From positions 124,001 through 188,000 of the forward strand of contig NZ_JBHSTQ010000002.1 in the NCBI RefSeq assembly GCF_042660205.1: a stretch of 64,000 bases of DNA. Reading direction: 5' to 3'. A program made the translations under genes and the position numbers. Of this stretch, positions 53,816 to 61,527 are shown one piece after another. Origin of the DNA: Sporolactobacillus kofuensis (GTDB lineage Bacteria; Bacillota; Bacilli; Bacillales; Sporolactobacillaceae). The notes below the pieces were generated by a model, which saw only the letters and a list, made by a program, of their open reading frames with translations, was not told where the DNA came from and did no database searches. Every line of letters starts with the position of its first letter. The stretch's first letter is position 1.

Positions 53816-53844
53816 ATTATATAAAAATGTGTGCTTCTTGATAA
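53816..53844 (-). promoter_or_regulatory. promoter of the T-box/ileS transcript
   Basis: TTATCA (53839-53844), 17 bases and a perfect TATAAT (53816-53821) on the minus strand, just before the T-box stem I. Confidence 0.7.
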
Positions 53845-53934
53845 AAATGAAAAAATTGCTGTACACATCTTACGAAAAGACGCATATCGGTGTACATTGA
53901 TGTATGCACAGTATATGCAAATAATAACTCTGCG

Positions 53935-54450
53935 TCAAGCTTGTGTGTTCGCCAGACTGTCATCAGACCCATTTTCTACTGTTTCCGTATCAGGCGTCAT
54001 ACTCTTCCAATCATCGCTCTTCAACAATTCAAGCTGTGCTTCAATAAGCATTTGGAAACGTGTCCGATAAACGTTAGCTTCTTTTTTCAATTCTTCGATA
54101 TTTAATGTTACTTTCCGTGATTTTTCGAGTGCTTCATTAATGATTCGATCTGCATTTTTCTTTGCTTCCATAACGATTAATTTTGCTTCTTTATTTGCAT
54201 TCTGTTTCACATCTTCAGCCGTTTCCTGTGCGACAAGAATACTCTTATTTAATGTCGTTTCAATGTTTGAAAAATGACTAAGTTTTTCATTTGAATTCTT
54301 AATCTGCTGTTCAAGATCTTTTTTTTCACGGATCAGAGTCTCATAATCCTTGATAATTTGATCTAAAAAATCGTTGACCTCATCTTCATCATACCCGCGA
54401 AAACCTCGGGAGAAAGCTTTATTATGAATATCCAAGGGTGTAAGTGACAA
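53935..54450 (-). CDS. divIVA: cell division initiation protein DivIVA
   Basis: Coiled-coil protein that binds curved membrane at poles and septa. The 171-residue product begins with the lipid-binding segment SLTPLDIHNKAFSRGFRGYD, EDEVNDFLDQIIKDYE follows, and then come coiled coils (about 30-60 and 75-145). The start is the TTG at 54450, eight bases after GGAGG; the open frame upstream is not family-like. It closes the division gene cluster and lies before ileS, as in B. subtilis. Confidence 0.95.
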   Translation of the reverse strand: MSLTPLDIHNKAFSRGFRGYDEDEVNDFLDQIIKDYETLIREKKDLEQQIKNSNEKLSHFSNIETTLNKSILVAQETAEDVKQNANKEAKLIVMEAKKNADRIINEALEKSRKVTLNIEELKKEANVYRTRFQMLIEAQLELLKSDDWKSMTPDTETVENGSDDSLANTQA

Positions 54451-54486
54451 CCCGTTCACCTCCAAGTCATTATACAAACAATTCGT

Positions 54487-55260
54487 TTATTTTAGTGTAC
54501 CATATTGAACACGTATTTTGTTCTTTTTTGTCAACCCACCTGCAGATATTATTCTGCTCCGACCAAAGCCACGCAACGAGATGCAGTCACCTTCACCGAT
54601 AGCATAATCTCTTTTTTCGATCATTTCCCAGTTAACTTTTGCAAGGCCCTTAGAAATAGCTTCAGATGCTTTTGCACGGGGCAATCGATAAATTTCTGAT
54701 AATACAGTATCCAGTCTGAGTGAGGAAACCGTACCTTCATGCATTTGCCATTCATCATCACTATGTAGTAATGCCTCATGATCAATCGGTACACAGTTGA
54801 CCTTCATTCTGCCGACTGATGTCAAATGAAGCATAAAATAAGACTCAAGTTCCTTTGAACAAATAAATTGTGCACGAGAACCATCGATCAACAAATCACC
54901 GATCTTATTGCGTGAAATCCCGGTTCCAATTAATGCACCAAGTAATTGAGGGTGAGAAACGGATCCGAATTTCGCCGGATAGCGTACTTCCATATAAGCA
55001 AGGTCAAAAGGATTCTCTCCCGATTCACTGTAAGGGGGAAGTAATTGGGCACGTGTTCGTTCTGCCTGATTATAACCACCAAACACCGAAAGTTGGATGG
55101 CGTCTTCACTGCCAATCACTGACTTCAAGATTGTTTGCTGACGGGGGTCAAGAAAATCAGTGAGTTTTGGTACATAATGATCAAGCACCTGATCTTTTAG
55201 ATCAAGAAAATGATCGATAAGTGGACGTTCATCCGGACGAAAATGTTCATAGATTGACAT
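54487..55260 (-). CDS. ylmH: S4-domain RNA-binding protein YlmH
   Basis: A 257-residue protein with a C-terminal S4 domain (about 180-245: SSLRLDTVLSEIYRLPRAKA, GRSRIISAGG). The N-terminal domain has ERPLIDHFLD and DPRQQTILKSVIG. Recent work links YlmH to rescue of stalled 50S-peptidyl-tRNA complexes, in parallel with RqcH, and a rqcH gene is also present in this window. It is in the ylmG-ylmH-divIVA run. Confidence 0.92.
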   Translation of the reverse strand: MSIYEHFRPDERPLIDHFLDLKDQVLDHYVPKLTDFLDPRQQTILKSVIGSEDAIQLSVFGGYNQAERTRAQLLPPYSESGENPFDLAYMEVRYPAKFGSVSHPQLLGALIGTGISRNKIGDLLIDGSRAQFICSKELESYFMLHLTSVGRMKVNCVPIDHEALLHSDDEWQMHEGTVSSLRLDTVLSEIYRLPRAKASEAISKGLAKVNWEMIEKRDYAIGEGDCISLRGFGRSRIISAGGLTKKNKIRVQYGTLK

Positions 55261-55275
55261 GTTTAGTCCTTATTC

Positions 55276-55539
55276 TCACGCAAACAAATAAGCGATATAA
55301 TAGATTCCCCGCGTCGCCAGCTGCAGTACAAAGAAGGCAACAATTGGTGAAAGATCAATCACGCCGCCAATCGGTGGAATAATTCGTCGAAATGGCGATA
55401 AAAAGGGCTCACATACCCTTGCGAATAATTGTCCAATCGATGATGCCTGCAAACTCGGGAGCCAAGACATCAAGATGTAGATAATTAATATCCATGAGTA
55501 CACTTGAATTATTTGTGCTAAATAATAGGCAATAACCAA
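55276..55539 (-). CDS. ylmG: YggT family membrane protein YlmG
   Basis: A small hydrophobic protein of about 87 residues with two or three membrane segments (IIQVYSWILIIYILMSWLP, and IVAFFVLQLATRGIYYIAYL) and the loop FLSPFRRIIPPIGGVIDLSP typical of YggT. I prefer the TTG at 55539, which has a spaced AGG site; a GTG lies three codons upstream. It lies between sepF and ylmH and is linked to division and osmotic tolerance in relatives. Confidence 0.88.
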   Translation of the reverse strand: MVIAYYLAQIIQVYSWILIIYILMSWLPSLQASSIGQLFARVCEPFLSPFRRIIPPIGGVIDLSPIVAFFVLQLATRGIYYIAYLFA

Positions 55540-55558
55540 CAGATTCACCTCATTGAAA

Positions 55559-55984
55559 TTATTCTTCTGGCCAGTTACTAATCATCCCTGAAATATCAAC
55601 CTGCTCAGGGGCAAAAAGAAATGTATTTTTTCCTATTTTGCGTATTTGTGCATTTAGCGCAAAGGCAGTACCGCCGATGAAATCAAGGATTCTTTGTCCC
55701 TGTTCTTTACTCGTCCCTTGAAGACTGCAAATAATTGTTTGTTTATTCTTGAGATAGCCGACAATTTCCTCAACTTCTTCAAAGCGTTTTGGCTCGACAA
55801 GGACCATCTTATTTTGCTGGTGAATATTTTGAATGGCAACAATTCTGCCGTTCTTCTCCAGTTTCCGTGTCTCCTGAACCGGTTTCCGTTCTGCAACTTC
55901 TTGATCTGTTGAACGAAGTTCGTCTGGGCTGTCCACTGTTTCCTCAAGATCAAAGAATCTTTTAAATGTGCCTTTCAGACCCAT
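55559..55984 (-). CDS. sepF: cell division protein SepF
   Basis: Bundles FtsZ filaments and anchors them to the membrane. The 141-residue protein starts with a short amphipathic helix (MGLKGTFKRFFDL), then a variable linker, then the SepF core (VEPKRFEEVEEIVGYLKNKQ, and RILDFIGGTAFALN). The ATG has AGGAG upstream. It is encoded between ylmE and ylmG. Confidence 0.95.
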   Translation of the reverse strand: MGLKGTFKRFFDLEETVDSPDELRSTDQEVAERKPVQETRKLEKNGRIVAIQNIHQQNKMVLVEPKRFEEVEEIVGYLKNKQTIICSLQGTSKEQGQRILDFIGGTAFALNAQIRKIGKNTFLFAPEQVDISGMISNWPEE

Positions 55985-55999
55985 GATTCCTTTCTCCTT

Positions 56000-56680
56000 T
56001 CATTCATTGCCAACAAGAGACGTACCTATTCTTACAAACGTTGCGCCTTCTTCAACAGCAATCTCATAATCGTGTGACATCCCCATTGATAATTCTGTAC
56101 AAGGAGCATAAGGGATATGACGCTCACGAATGCGATCACGCAATATTCTTAGTCGATGAAAAACCTGGCGAATAACATCGGTGTCTTCGGTATTAGGCGC
56201 CATAGTCATCAGGCCGACCACACGAAGATGTTCAAATCCAGCAAGTGCATCAATAAATTTATCCAAGTCGGCTTCGGTAATGCCATGTTTTGATTCTTCA
56301 CCTGAGATATTCATTTCGACAAAACAATTTAATTGTCCTTCAGGTATTCGCTTATTCAGCTCTGTTGCTAATTTTATTCTGTCAAGCGCATGAAAAAAAT
56401 CAACTTTTCCTACAATATCTTTCACTTTTCGTGTTTGGAGTGTCCCGATTAAATGCCAAGTTACTTTTGGGTCCTGTATCAGGCTCTGTTTTTCAAGCAA
56501 ACCTTCTTTTCGATTCTCCGCCAGATGAAGAATACCGCAGTCAACTGCCTCTTGTGCACGCGCATTGCTTACATATTTCGTGACGGCTATGATTGTTACC
56601 TCATCTGGGCGTCGCCCTGAACGTGCACATGCACGTTCAATCTTTGTCTGAATGTGTTGAAGATTCTCCTTAACTTCCAT
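56000..56680 (-). CDS. ylmE: PLP homeostasis protein YlmE (YggS/PROSC family)
   Basis: PLP-binding single-domain protein that keeps free pyridoxal phosphate in balance. The 226-residue TIM-barrel protein has VTIIAVTKYVS with the PLP-binding Lys, HLAENRKEGLLEK, WHLIGTLQTRKVK, and LSMGMSHDYEIAVEEGATFV with RIGTSLVG. It is in the division cluster as in most Firmicutes. Confidence 0.94.
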   Translation of the reverse strand: MEVKENLQHIQTKIERACARSGRRPDEVTIIAVTKYVSNARAQEAVDCGILHLAENRKEGLLEKQSLIQDPKVTWHLIGTLQTRKVKDIVGKVDFFHALDRIKLATELNKRIPEGQLNCFVEMNISGEESKHGITEADLDKFIDALAGFEHLRVVGLMTMAPNTEDTDVIRQVFHRLRILRDRIRERHIPYAPCTELSMGMSHDYEIAVEEGATFVRIGTSLVGNE

Positions 56681-56696
56681 GATTCATTTAACTCCT

Positions 56697-57515
56697 TTAC
56701 TTCATACCAATATAGCCCATCATTCGACCAGTCTTACCTTGATCCTGTCTGAAAGAAAAAAATAGATCCGGATGATCAAACGTACGGTATCGGGTTACTT
56801 GAATTTGCTTTTCGGGTACGCCACCTGCAATAAGAATATTCTTATTCAACATTTGCAAATTTAACAAATAGTGACCATCGCCTACATCTTTAACTGATTG
56901 TTTCCACAAGGATTGATCCAACTTGCTGACTTCATTAATGACTTTTTGATCCACTTCGTAATCACTCGCTCCAATGGACGGACCAATCACGACATGTAGG
57001 GACTCAGGCGAAAGAGCCAGTTCTTGTTTGACTTTCTCAACCATTCGAACCGCACCGCCAGCTACTGTTCCTCGCCAGCCTGCGTGCATAATCGCAATCA
57101 CGTCGGGGTTCGATGCCCAATAATAGATGGGCACGCAGTCAGCAAAACATAGAGCGAGAAATAATCCGGGCTCAGTAGTGAACAATCCATCAACGCCTTT
57201 TATTGTGGTTTCAAGGCTCTGACTGCCTGCACCTGCGTGTTCTTTTGTTACACGGGCAATGTTCGTCCCATGCACTTGTTCCGCACAAATCCAGTGGTCT
57301 AACGGAAAACTTGTTTGATCCGCGATTCTCTGACGATTTTCCAGAACATGCTCCGGATCATCCCCAACATGAAGACCCAGATTCATTGATGAGAATGGAG
57401 CCGTGCTCGTACCTCCATTTCTCATCGTAAAACCTGAGCAGATCTCATGAGCAGACGTTTTCAGGGCGTTCATCATTAACAATGAACCGTTACGAAATGA
57501 AAAAGGCTCATCCAT
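56697..57515 (-). CDS. ylmD: multi-copper polyphenol oxidase/purine nucleosidase-like protein YlmD (YfiH/LACC1 family)
   Basis: A 272-residue member of the YfiH family, known as purine nucleoside phosphorylases and adenosine deaminases. It has EQVHGTNIARV, ALCFADCVPIYYW and IAIMHAGWRGTVAGG, which supply the metal-binding His and Cys. I use the ATG at 57515, with AGAGG eight bases before it, rather than the GTG three codons upstream. It is the first gene of the ylmD-divIVA run; an extended TGG-TAAAAT element upstream may be its promoter. Confidence 0.9.
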   Translation of the reverse strand: MDEPFSFRNGSLLMMNALKTSAHEICSGFTMRNGGTSTAPFSSMNLGLHVGDDPEHVLENRQRIADQTSFPLDHWICAEQVHGTNIARVTKEHAGAGSQSLETTIKGVDGLFTTEPGLFLALCFADCVPIYYWASNPDVIAIMHAGWRGTVAGGAVRMVEKVKQELALSPESLHVVIGPSIGASDYEVDQKVINEVSKLDQSLWKQSVKDVGDGHYLLNLQMLNKNILIAGGVPEKQIQVTRYRTFDHPDLFFSFRQDQGKTGRMMGYIGMK

Positions 57516-57599
57516 TTTTTTCACCTCTCATGAAAAAAGGACCGTATCATTTTCTTTTTATTTTACCATATTCATCAAACGATCGCTTAACTCTTTATT

Positions 57600-57745
57600 C
57601 TTCGTATGTTAGCTTTTTCTCTGTTAGTGCGCGTTTGCCGCGGGTGATCCATGAGCCTTCTCAAACATATGAGTAATCTGCGGGGCTTCACTTGGCCCTG
57701 CGATCATCAGGGACGATCCTGCAGGTGTCTCGCTCCAAGCTCTTC
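57600..57745 (-). repeat. dispersed repeat family, copy 4
   Basis: The plus strand shows GTTTGCCGCGGGTGATCC, ATGAGCCTTCTC, ATCTGCGGGGCTTCAC and GATCCTGCAGGTGTCTCGC. It lies behind the 3' end of ylmC and upstream of ylmD. Confidence 0.78.
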
Positions 57746-57797
57746 TCAAACCGTTAGATCTTTTCGCACATGAACCTCCGAGAAACTTTTACTCCTA

Positions 57798-58064
57798 CTA
57801 TTCTTCACTTTTTATCGTCGAATGATGATCAGAATAAAAACGAACGAGAATCACATCTGCGCCAATACGTACAATATTATTCCAAGGAACAACAATATCG
57901 TTCTCCTTTCCAAATAAACCCATAATCTTTCCTGATCCAGGAATAATTAAATTGTCAATTTTCCCTGAGGATAGATTCACGTCCAAATCACCTATATGAC
58001 CTAATCGTTTACCATTTTCAACATTGACGACTTCCTTTGTTTGAAAATCAGATATTCTTGGCAT
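57798..58064 (-). CDS. ylmC: PRC-barrel protein YlmC (YmxH family)
   Basis: An 88-residue PRC-barrel protein: ISDFQTKEVVNVENGKRLGH, IGDLDVNLSSGKID and VVPWNNIVRIGADVILVRF. Family members lie near sporulation sigma genes; the function is not settled. It follows sigG at a distance because a repeat copy separates them. Confidence 0.9.
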   Translation of the reverse strand: MPRISDFQTKEVVNVENGKRLGHIGDLDVNLSSGKIDNLIIPGSGKIMGLFGKENDIVVPWNNIVRIGADVILVRFYSDHHSTIKSEE

Positions 58065-58195
58065 AGATAACCCTCCTCTGCATTGTCCCTAATATATATG
58101 GGGATTGAACAGTATTGAGAAGTAGAAAATCCAATTGTTCATTGCCTAGGAAATAGTTCAATCGTACCTAGGGTTATACTTTCTTATTCGTTAAG

Positions 58196-58221
58196 AAAAA
58201 CCGGGCAAAAAAACACCCGGT
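58196..58221 (-). terminator. terminator-like end hairpin of repeat copy 5
   Basis: ACCGGG and CCCGGT arms around an A/T-rich loop, followed by TTTTTC on the minus strand. It forms the downstream end of the repeat copy at 58222-58375, and matches by position the ACTGGG/CCCAGT hairpin of copy 1. Confidence 0.7.
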
Positions 58222-58375
58222 CCTTATTTGTATTCATTTCCTTCAATTACTCGCTTGCCGCGGGCGATCCTTGAGTCTCCTCGGTGAACCCATTTGTCTG
58301 GGGGGCTCACTTGGCTCGCAATCAACAGGAACGCTCCTTAGACATCTTGCATCTTTGCTCCATTTTTACGCAAAA
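58222..58375 (-). repeat. dispersed repeat family, copy 5
   Basis: The plus strand shows ACTCGCTTGCCGCGGGCGAT, TGAGTCTCCTCGG, GTCTGGGGGGCTCAC and CTCCTTAGACATCTTGC. The usual CTGCGGG/CCCGCAG pair is changed on both sides (GTCTGGGG with CTCCTTAGAC) so that outer pairing is kept. It follows the sigG terminator directly. Confidence 0.82.
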
Positions 58376-58395
58376 ATTTATCTTTCTTTTCTTTC

Positions 58396-58432
58396 AAAAA
58401 AAAAAAAAAAAACGCTTGCTAAGCAAGCGTTA
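58396..58432 (-). terminator. rho-independent terminator of sigG
   Basis: AACGCTTGC and GCAAGCGTT form a perfect nine-base stem around TTA and run into about 17 T residues on the minus strand, beginning six bases after the stop. Confidence 0.92.
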
Positions 58433-58437
58433 AACTT

Positions 58438-59217
58438 TTAAGGGCCAATTTCTTGATTCATTTCTTTGATTGCCATCTTCTCCAACCTTGAGACTTGAGC
58501 TTGTGAAATACCAATTTCCTGCGCAACTTCCATTTGTGTTTTCCCATAGAAAAAACGCATGGCGACGATACGTTTCTCGCGCTCATGAAGTTTGCTCATC
58601 GCTTCTTTTAATGCAATGTTATCCACCCATTCTCTGTCCTTGTGCTTGTCATCGCTGATCTGATCCATAATAAAAATAGGATCACCCCCATCACTGTATA
58701 TGGGTTCAAATAGGGAAACCGGATCCTGAATGGCATCCATTGCGAAGACAACATCTTCAACAGGTAAATCAAGGATCTTTGCAAGCTCTGCTGTTGTTGG
58801 TTCAGTTGAATGCTTCGCTATGTAGCGCTCTTTTGCCTGAAGTGCTTTGTAAGCCATATCTCTCAGTGATCGGGAAACGCGGATCGGATTATTGTCCCTT
58901 AAATAGCGACGTATTTCACCAATAATCATAGGAACCGCATAAGTTGAAAAACGAACATTCTGACTGAGATCAAAATTATCGATGGATTTCATTAAACCAA
59001 TACAACCAACTTGAAATAAATCATCGACAGACTCGCCTCGATGATTAAAGCGCTGGATAACACTTAAAACCAATCGCAGGTTTCCGTTCACCAACTTTTC
59101 TCTGGCTTCGATCTTGCCTGACTGTAGTTCAGTAAATAGCCGTCGCATTTCTACGTTAGTCAGGACCGGTAGTTTTGATGTGTCCACTCCGCAGATTTCC
59201 ACTTTGTGCCGTGCCAT
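58438..59217 (-). CDS. sigG: late forespore sigma factor SigG
   Basis: RNA polymerase sigma factor of the late forespore. The 259-residue protein begins MARHKVEICGVDTSKLPVLT and has the sigma-70 regions 2 (LFQVGCIGLMKSIDNFDL, FSTYAVPMIIGEIRR), 3 (RVSRSLRDMAYKAL) and 4 (GKTQMEVAQEIGISQAQVSR). The ATG at 59217 has GGAGG upstream. It lies downstream of sigE with its own forespore promoter and a strong terminator. Confidence 0.96.
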   Translation of the reverse strand: MARHKVEICGVDTSKLPVLTNVEMRRLFTELQSGKIEAREKLVNGNLRLVLSVIQRFNHRGESVDDLFQVGCIGLMKSIDNFDLSQNVRFSTYAVPMIIGEIRRYLRDNNPIRVSRSLRDMAYKALQAKERYIAKHSTEPTTAELAKILDLPVEDVVFAMDAIQDPVSLFEPIYSDGGDPIFIMDQISDDKHKDREWVDNIALKEAMSKLHEREKRIVAMRFFYGKTQMEVAQEIGISQAQVSRLEKMAIKEMNQEIGP

Positions 59218-59317
59218 ACGGATGACCTCCCATTGTCGAAAACTTGCGTTAGCGGGCTTATGAAAAAGATGCATTTCCTTCAAAACAGCATCTCTTTTTA
59301 ACCACTGCTATATGGTC

Positions 59318-59346
59318 AAGTATCTCCGTAGGAAACCATTTTATGC
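59318..59346 (-). promoter_or_regulatory. possible sigma-F/sigma-G promoter of sigG
   Basis: On the minus strand GCATA (59342-59346) is followed after 14 bases by GGAGATACTT (59318-59327), close to the sigma-F pattern (GYATA, about 15 bases, GGNNANANTR). It is about 100 bases before sigG, within the sigE-sigG gap, as expected from B. subtilis. Confidence 0.55.
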
Positions 59347-59381
59347 ACACCAAAATGATGGCCGAAATGGAAAACATTCAA

Positions 59382-60092
59382 TTACGCCATTTTACTGAAT
59401 TCTTTCTTTAATCGTTTGATAATCCTTTTCTCCAACCGTGATATATAAGATTGAGAAATGCCCAATTCATCAGCAACATCTTTTTGCGTTTTCTCTTTTC
59501 CACCTGCTAATCCGAATCGAAGCGTCATAATTTCCTTCTCACGATCATTCAACATCAACATCGCCTTTTTCAATAAAGTTCGTTCGACTTTGCGTTCCAT
59601 ATTCTTAGTCGTCACATCATTTTCTGTACCCAAAACATCAGACAAGAGTAATTCATTTCCATCCCAGTCCACGTTCAGCGGTTCATCTAACGAAACCTCA
59701 GATCGTGTCCTACTGTTTCTCCTCAAGTACATCAAGATCTCGTTTTCAATACAACGTGAAGCATATGTTGCGAGCTTAATATTCTTCTCAGGGTTAAACG
59801 TATTTACCGCTTTTATCAGACCAATTGTTCCAATGCTTATCAAATCTTCAATATTAATTCGTGTATTATCAAACTTACGAGCAATGTATACAACCAGTCT
59901 TAAATTGCGCTCAATGAGTGTTGCACGGACGTGTTGATCACCTGTCGGAAGCTTTTTCATTAATTCGGCTTCTTCCTCCTTCGACAATGGCGAAGGTAAT
60001 CCGTCACTTCCACCGATATAGTAAATTTCTTCTGGTTTCACGCCAAGTTTAATCAGAATCCAATGCCAAACGTTTAAAAAAATCTTCTTCAT
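59382..60092 (-). CDS. sigE: early mother-cell sigma factor SigE (pro-form)
   Basis: First mother-cell sigma factor, made as an inactive precursor. The 236-residue protein has an N-terminal pro-sequence with a membrane-seeking helix (FLNVWHWILIKLGVK, about 5-19), then EEIYYIGGSDGLPSPLSKEE. Region 2 shows NIEDLISIGTIGLIKAVNTF, region 4 GISQSYISRLEKRIIKRL. The ATG at 60092 has GGAGG upstream; residues encoded upstream are not real. It follows spoIIGA by 28 bases. Confidence 0.96.
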   Translation of the reverse strand: MKKIFLNVWHWILIKLGVKPEEIYYIGGSDGLPSPLSKEEEAELMKKLPTGDQHVRATLIERNLRLVVYIARKFDNTRINIEDLISIGTIGLIKAVNTFNPEKNIKLATYASRCIENEILMYLRRNSRTRSEVSLDEPLNVDWDGNELLLSDVLGTENDVTTKNMERKVERTLLKKAMLMLNDREKEIMTLRFGLAGGKEKTQKDVADELGISQSYISRLEKRIIKRLKKEFSKMA

Positions 60093-60120
60093 TCTTGGAT
60101 AACCTCCTTTATTTAGATGA

Positions 60121-61044
60121 TCACGAAGCGGTCTCAATTTTTTTCCCATGGAGCAGCATGTCCGGGTGCAAGATGCAATTGAAGTCTCCTGATGAACTAA
60201 GTTCATGGTCAACAAACACAACATAGGCTTTCTTACATTCAATTTGCGATCCTTCAACAAAAATCAGGATTCGATCCGGACGAATTGCAAGCGTCATACA
60301 ATGTGTTCCATCCACGGCTCTGTACGGGATCCATGCCACACGTTTCTGCCAAGTGCTTGGAAGTTCATCGATGATCAGCGAACTGGGCACACCGTTCTCA
60401 ACGTGAACCAAAGCTTCCGGGATCTTGTCTTGACAAAGTTCAGCATTGAGAAACATTACCGGCGCTCCGGTGAGAGGCTCTGATAATTTGTTTCCGCTAT
60501 CAATAATTGCTTTTGCATCAATGGTGACATCAAAAAGTTGAACAGTTACCCCTGCTAATGTAGATTGTTGCCATTTTCGTGTTGCCGTTTGATCCAATCG
60601 TTTTTTTGAGAAATACCACAAAATTGGAAATCCAGCGAGTACTGTCAACCAACTGATTGGATCACCAAAATTCATTGTGTTTAAAAAGTGGCTGTCTGCA
60701 TAAAATGAAGCGTCCTGGAAGAAATAGTGAACTGCGAATAATCCTCCGCCAATTGCAAAAGCAGTGAAATAGAAAGCAGCTAGGTTTTGTAAGAAAACCG
60801 AAAGCTTTCGAAAACCGAATGTGACGAAAATGATCACGGCGGAATAGATCAACTTTCCAAGTGGGTGATCGACAAGGAATGCTGCAGGTGTGAAGAGCAG
60901 GAGAACAACGGCGGAAGCTACCAATGCTCCCAACCAAAGTCGAATTCGACTGGTGTGACGTTTTAGCATGATTGCAGTTAATTTTAACAAACAGGCATCA
61001 ATCAACAGATTCAGTACCCAAACAGCATCCAAATAGACGACCAC
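60121..61044 (-). CDS. spoIIGA: pro-sigma-E processing protease SpoIIGA
   Basis: Membrane aspartyl protease that cleaves pro-sigma-E after a signal from SpoIIR. The 307-residue protein has five membrane segments in the first 150 residues and a cytoplasmic protease domain with the catalytic Asp182 in AIIDSGNKLSEPLTGAP. The GTG at 61044 has GAAGG seven bases upstream. The pair spoIIGA-sigE forms the spoIIG operon. The intervening bpr gene of B. subtilis (between ftsZ and spoIIGA) is not present. Confidence 0.95.
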   Translation of the reverse strand: MVVYLDAVWVLNLLIDACLLKLTAIMLKRHTSRIRLWLGALVASAVVLLLFTPAAFLVDHPLGKLIYSAVIIFVTFGFRKLSVFLQNLAAFYFTAFAIGGGLFAVHYFFQDASFYADSHFLNTMNFGDPISWLTVLAGFPILWYFSKKRLDQTATRKWQQSTLAGVTVQLFDVTIDAKAIIDSGNKLSEPLTGAPVMFLNAELCQDKIPEALVHVENGVPSSLIIDELPSTWQKRVAWIPYRAVDGTHCMTLAIRPDRILIFVEGSQIECKKAYVVFVDHELSSSGDFNCILHPDMLLHGKKIETAS

Positions 61045-61073
61045 CGTCTCACCTTCCTTGCATGTTTAGGATA

Positions 61074-61107
61074 AGTATACGGGCCATGGAAGTGAAAGTC
61101 TGTCGCA
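61074..61107 (-). promoter_or_regulatory. candidate Spo0A-activated spoIIG promoter
   Basis: TATACT (61074-61079) on the minus strand is preceded, 21 bases upstream, by GCGACA within TGCGACA (61101-61107), which is one base from a reversed Spo0A box (TTCGACA). The long spacing with a 0A box covering the -35 resembles the unusual spoIIG promoter of B. subtilis. A further one-mismatch box (TGACAAA) lies about 40 bases upstream. Confidence 0.55.
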
Positions 61108-61211
61108 CTGTGGGAGGATTTTCAGTGTTATTTTGGCTGCTTTTGTCACATTACCTGAGAGGGTTTTGTTGCAAACTATTGATTCTTCGCACGAACTCAA
61201 TGTTTTTCAAA

Positions 61212-61271
61212 ATATTAGAAAACTTGGCGAAGCCGAGCTTTTGCGACGGATGAGCCTTAGTTGCACTTATA
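61212..61271. repeat. 60-base direct repeat, first copy
   Basis: The plus strand reads TATTAGAAAACTTGGCGAAG, CCGAGCTTTTGCGACGG, ATGAGCCTTAGTTGCACTTA. It is repeated about 104 bases further on with three to four changes. The core can form a small hairpin (TTGGC with GCCGA). Confidence 0.8.
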
Positions 61272-61315
61272 CTTGTTTCCTCTAATCTTTGTTCTTTTAT
61301 TTAATATTTAACGAG

Positions 61316-61376
61316 TATTAGAAAACTTGGCGAAACCGAGCTTTTGCGATGGATGAGCTTTAGTTGCACTTATAAG
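61316..61376. repeat. 60-base direct repeat, second copy
   Basis: The plus strand reads TATTAGAAAACTTGGCGAAA, CCGAGCTTTTGCGATGG, ATGAGCTTTAGTTGCACTTA. It abuts copy 6 of the larger repeat family. A reversed form of its core occurs in the ileS leader at about 53468-53505. Confidence 0.8.
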
Positions 61377-61379
61377 TAT

Positions 61380-61503
61380 TGCGCTTTGATTGTTCGCTTG
61401 CCGCGGGCGCACCGCGAGCCTCCTCGAACAAACAAGTATCTGCGGGGTCTCTCTGGCACGCTCATCCCGCTGGCGTCTCACATCTTCGCTCCATTTTTCA
61501 CCA
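61380..61503 (-). repeat. dispersed repeat family, copy 6
   Basis: The plus strand carries GATTGTTCGCTTGCCGCGGG, CGCGAGCCTCCTCG, ATCTGCGGGGTCTCTCTGGC and CATCCCGCTGGCGTCTCAC. It lies between ftsZ and spoIIGA, in tandem with copy 7 (about 180-base period). Confidence 0.88.
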
Positions 61504-61527
61504 AAAGCTTGGACTCACTTTTTGAAA

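Noticed and set aside
60093..60260. 56-residue N-terminal extension of sigE overlapping spoIIGA
   Set aside because: Frame overlap only; the family start MKKIFLNVW with GGAGG is at 60092.
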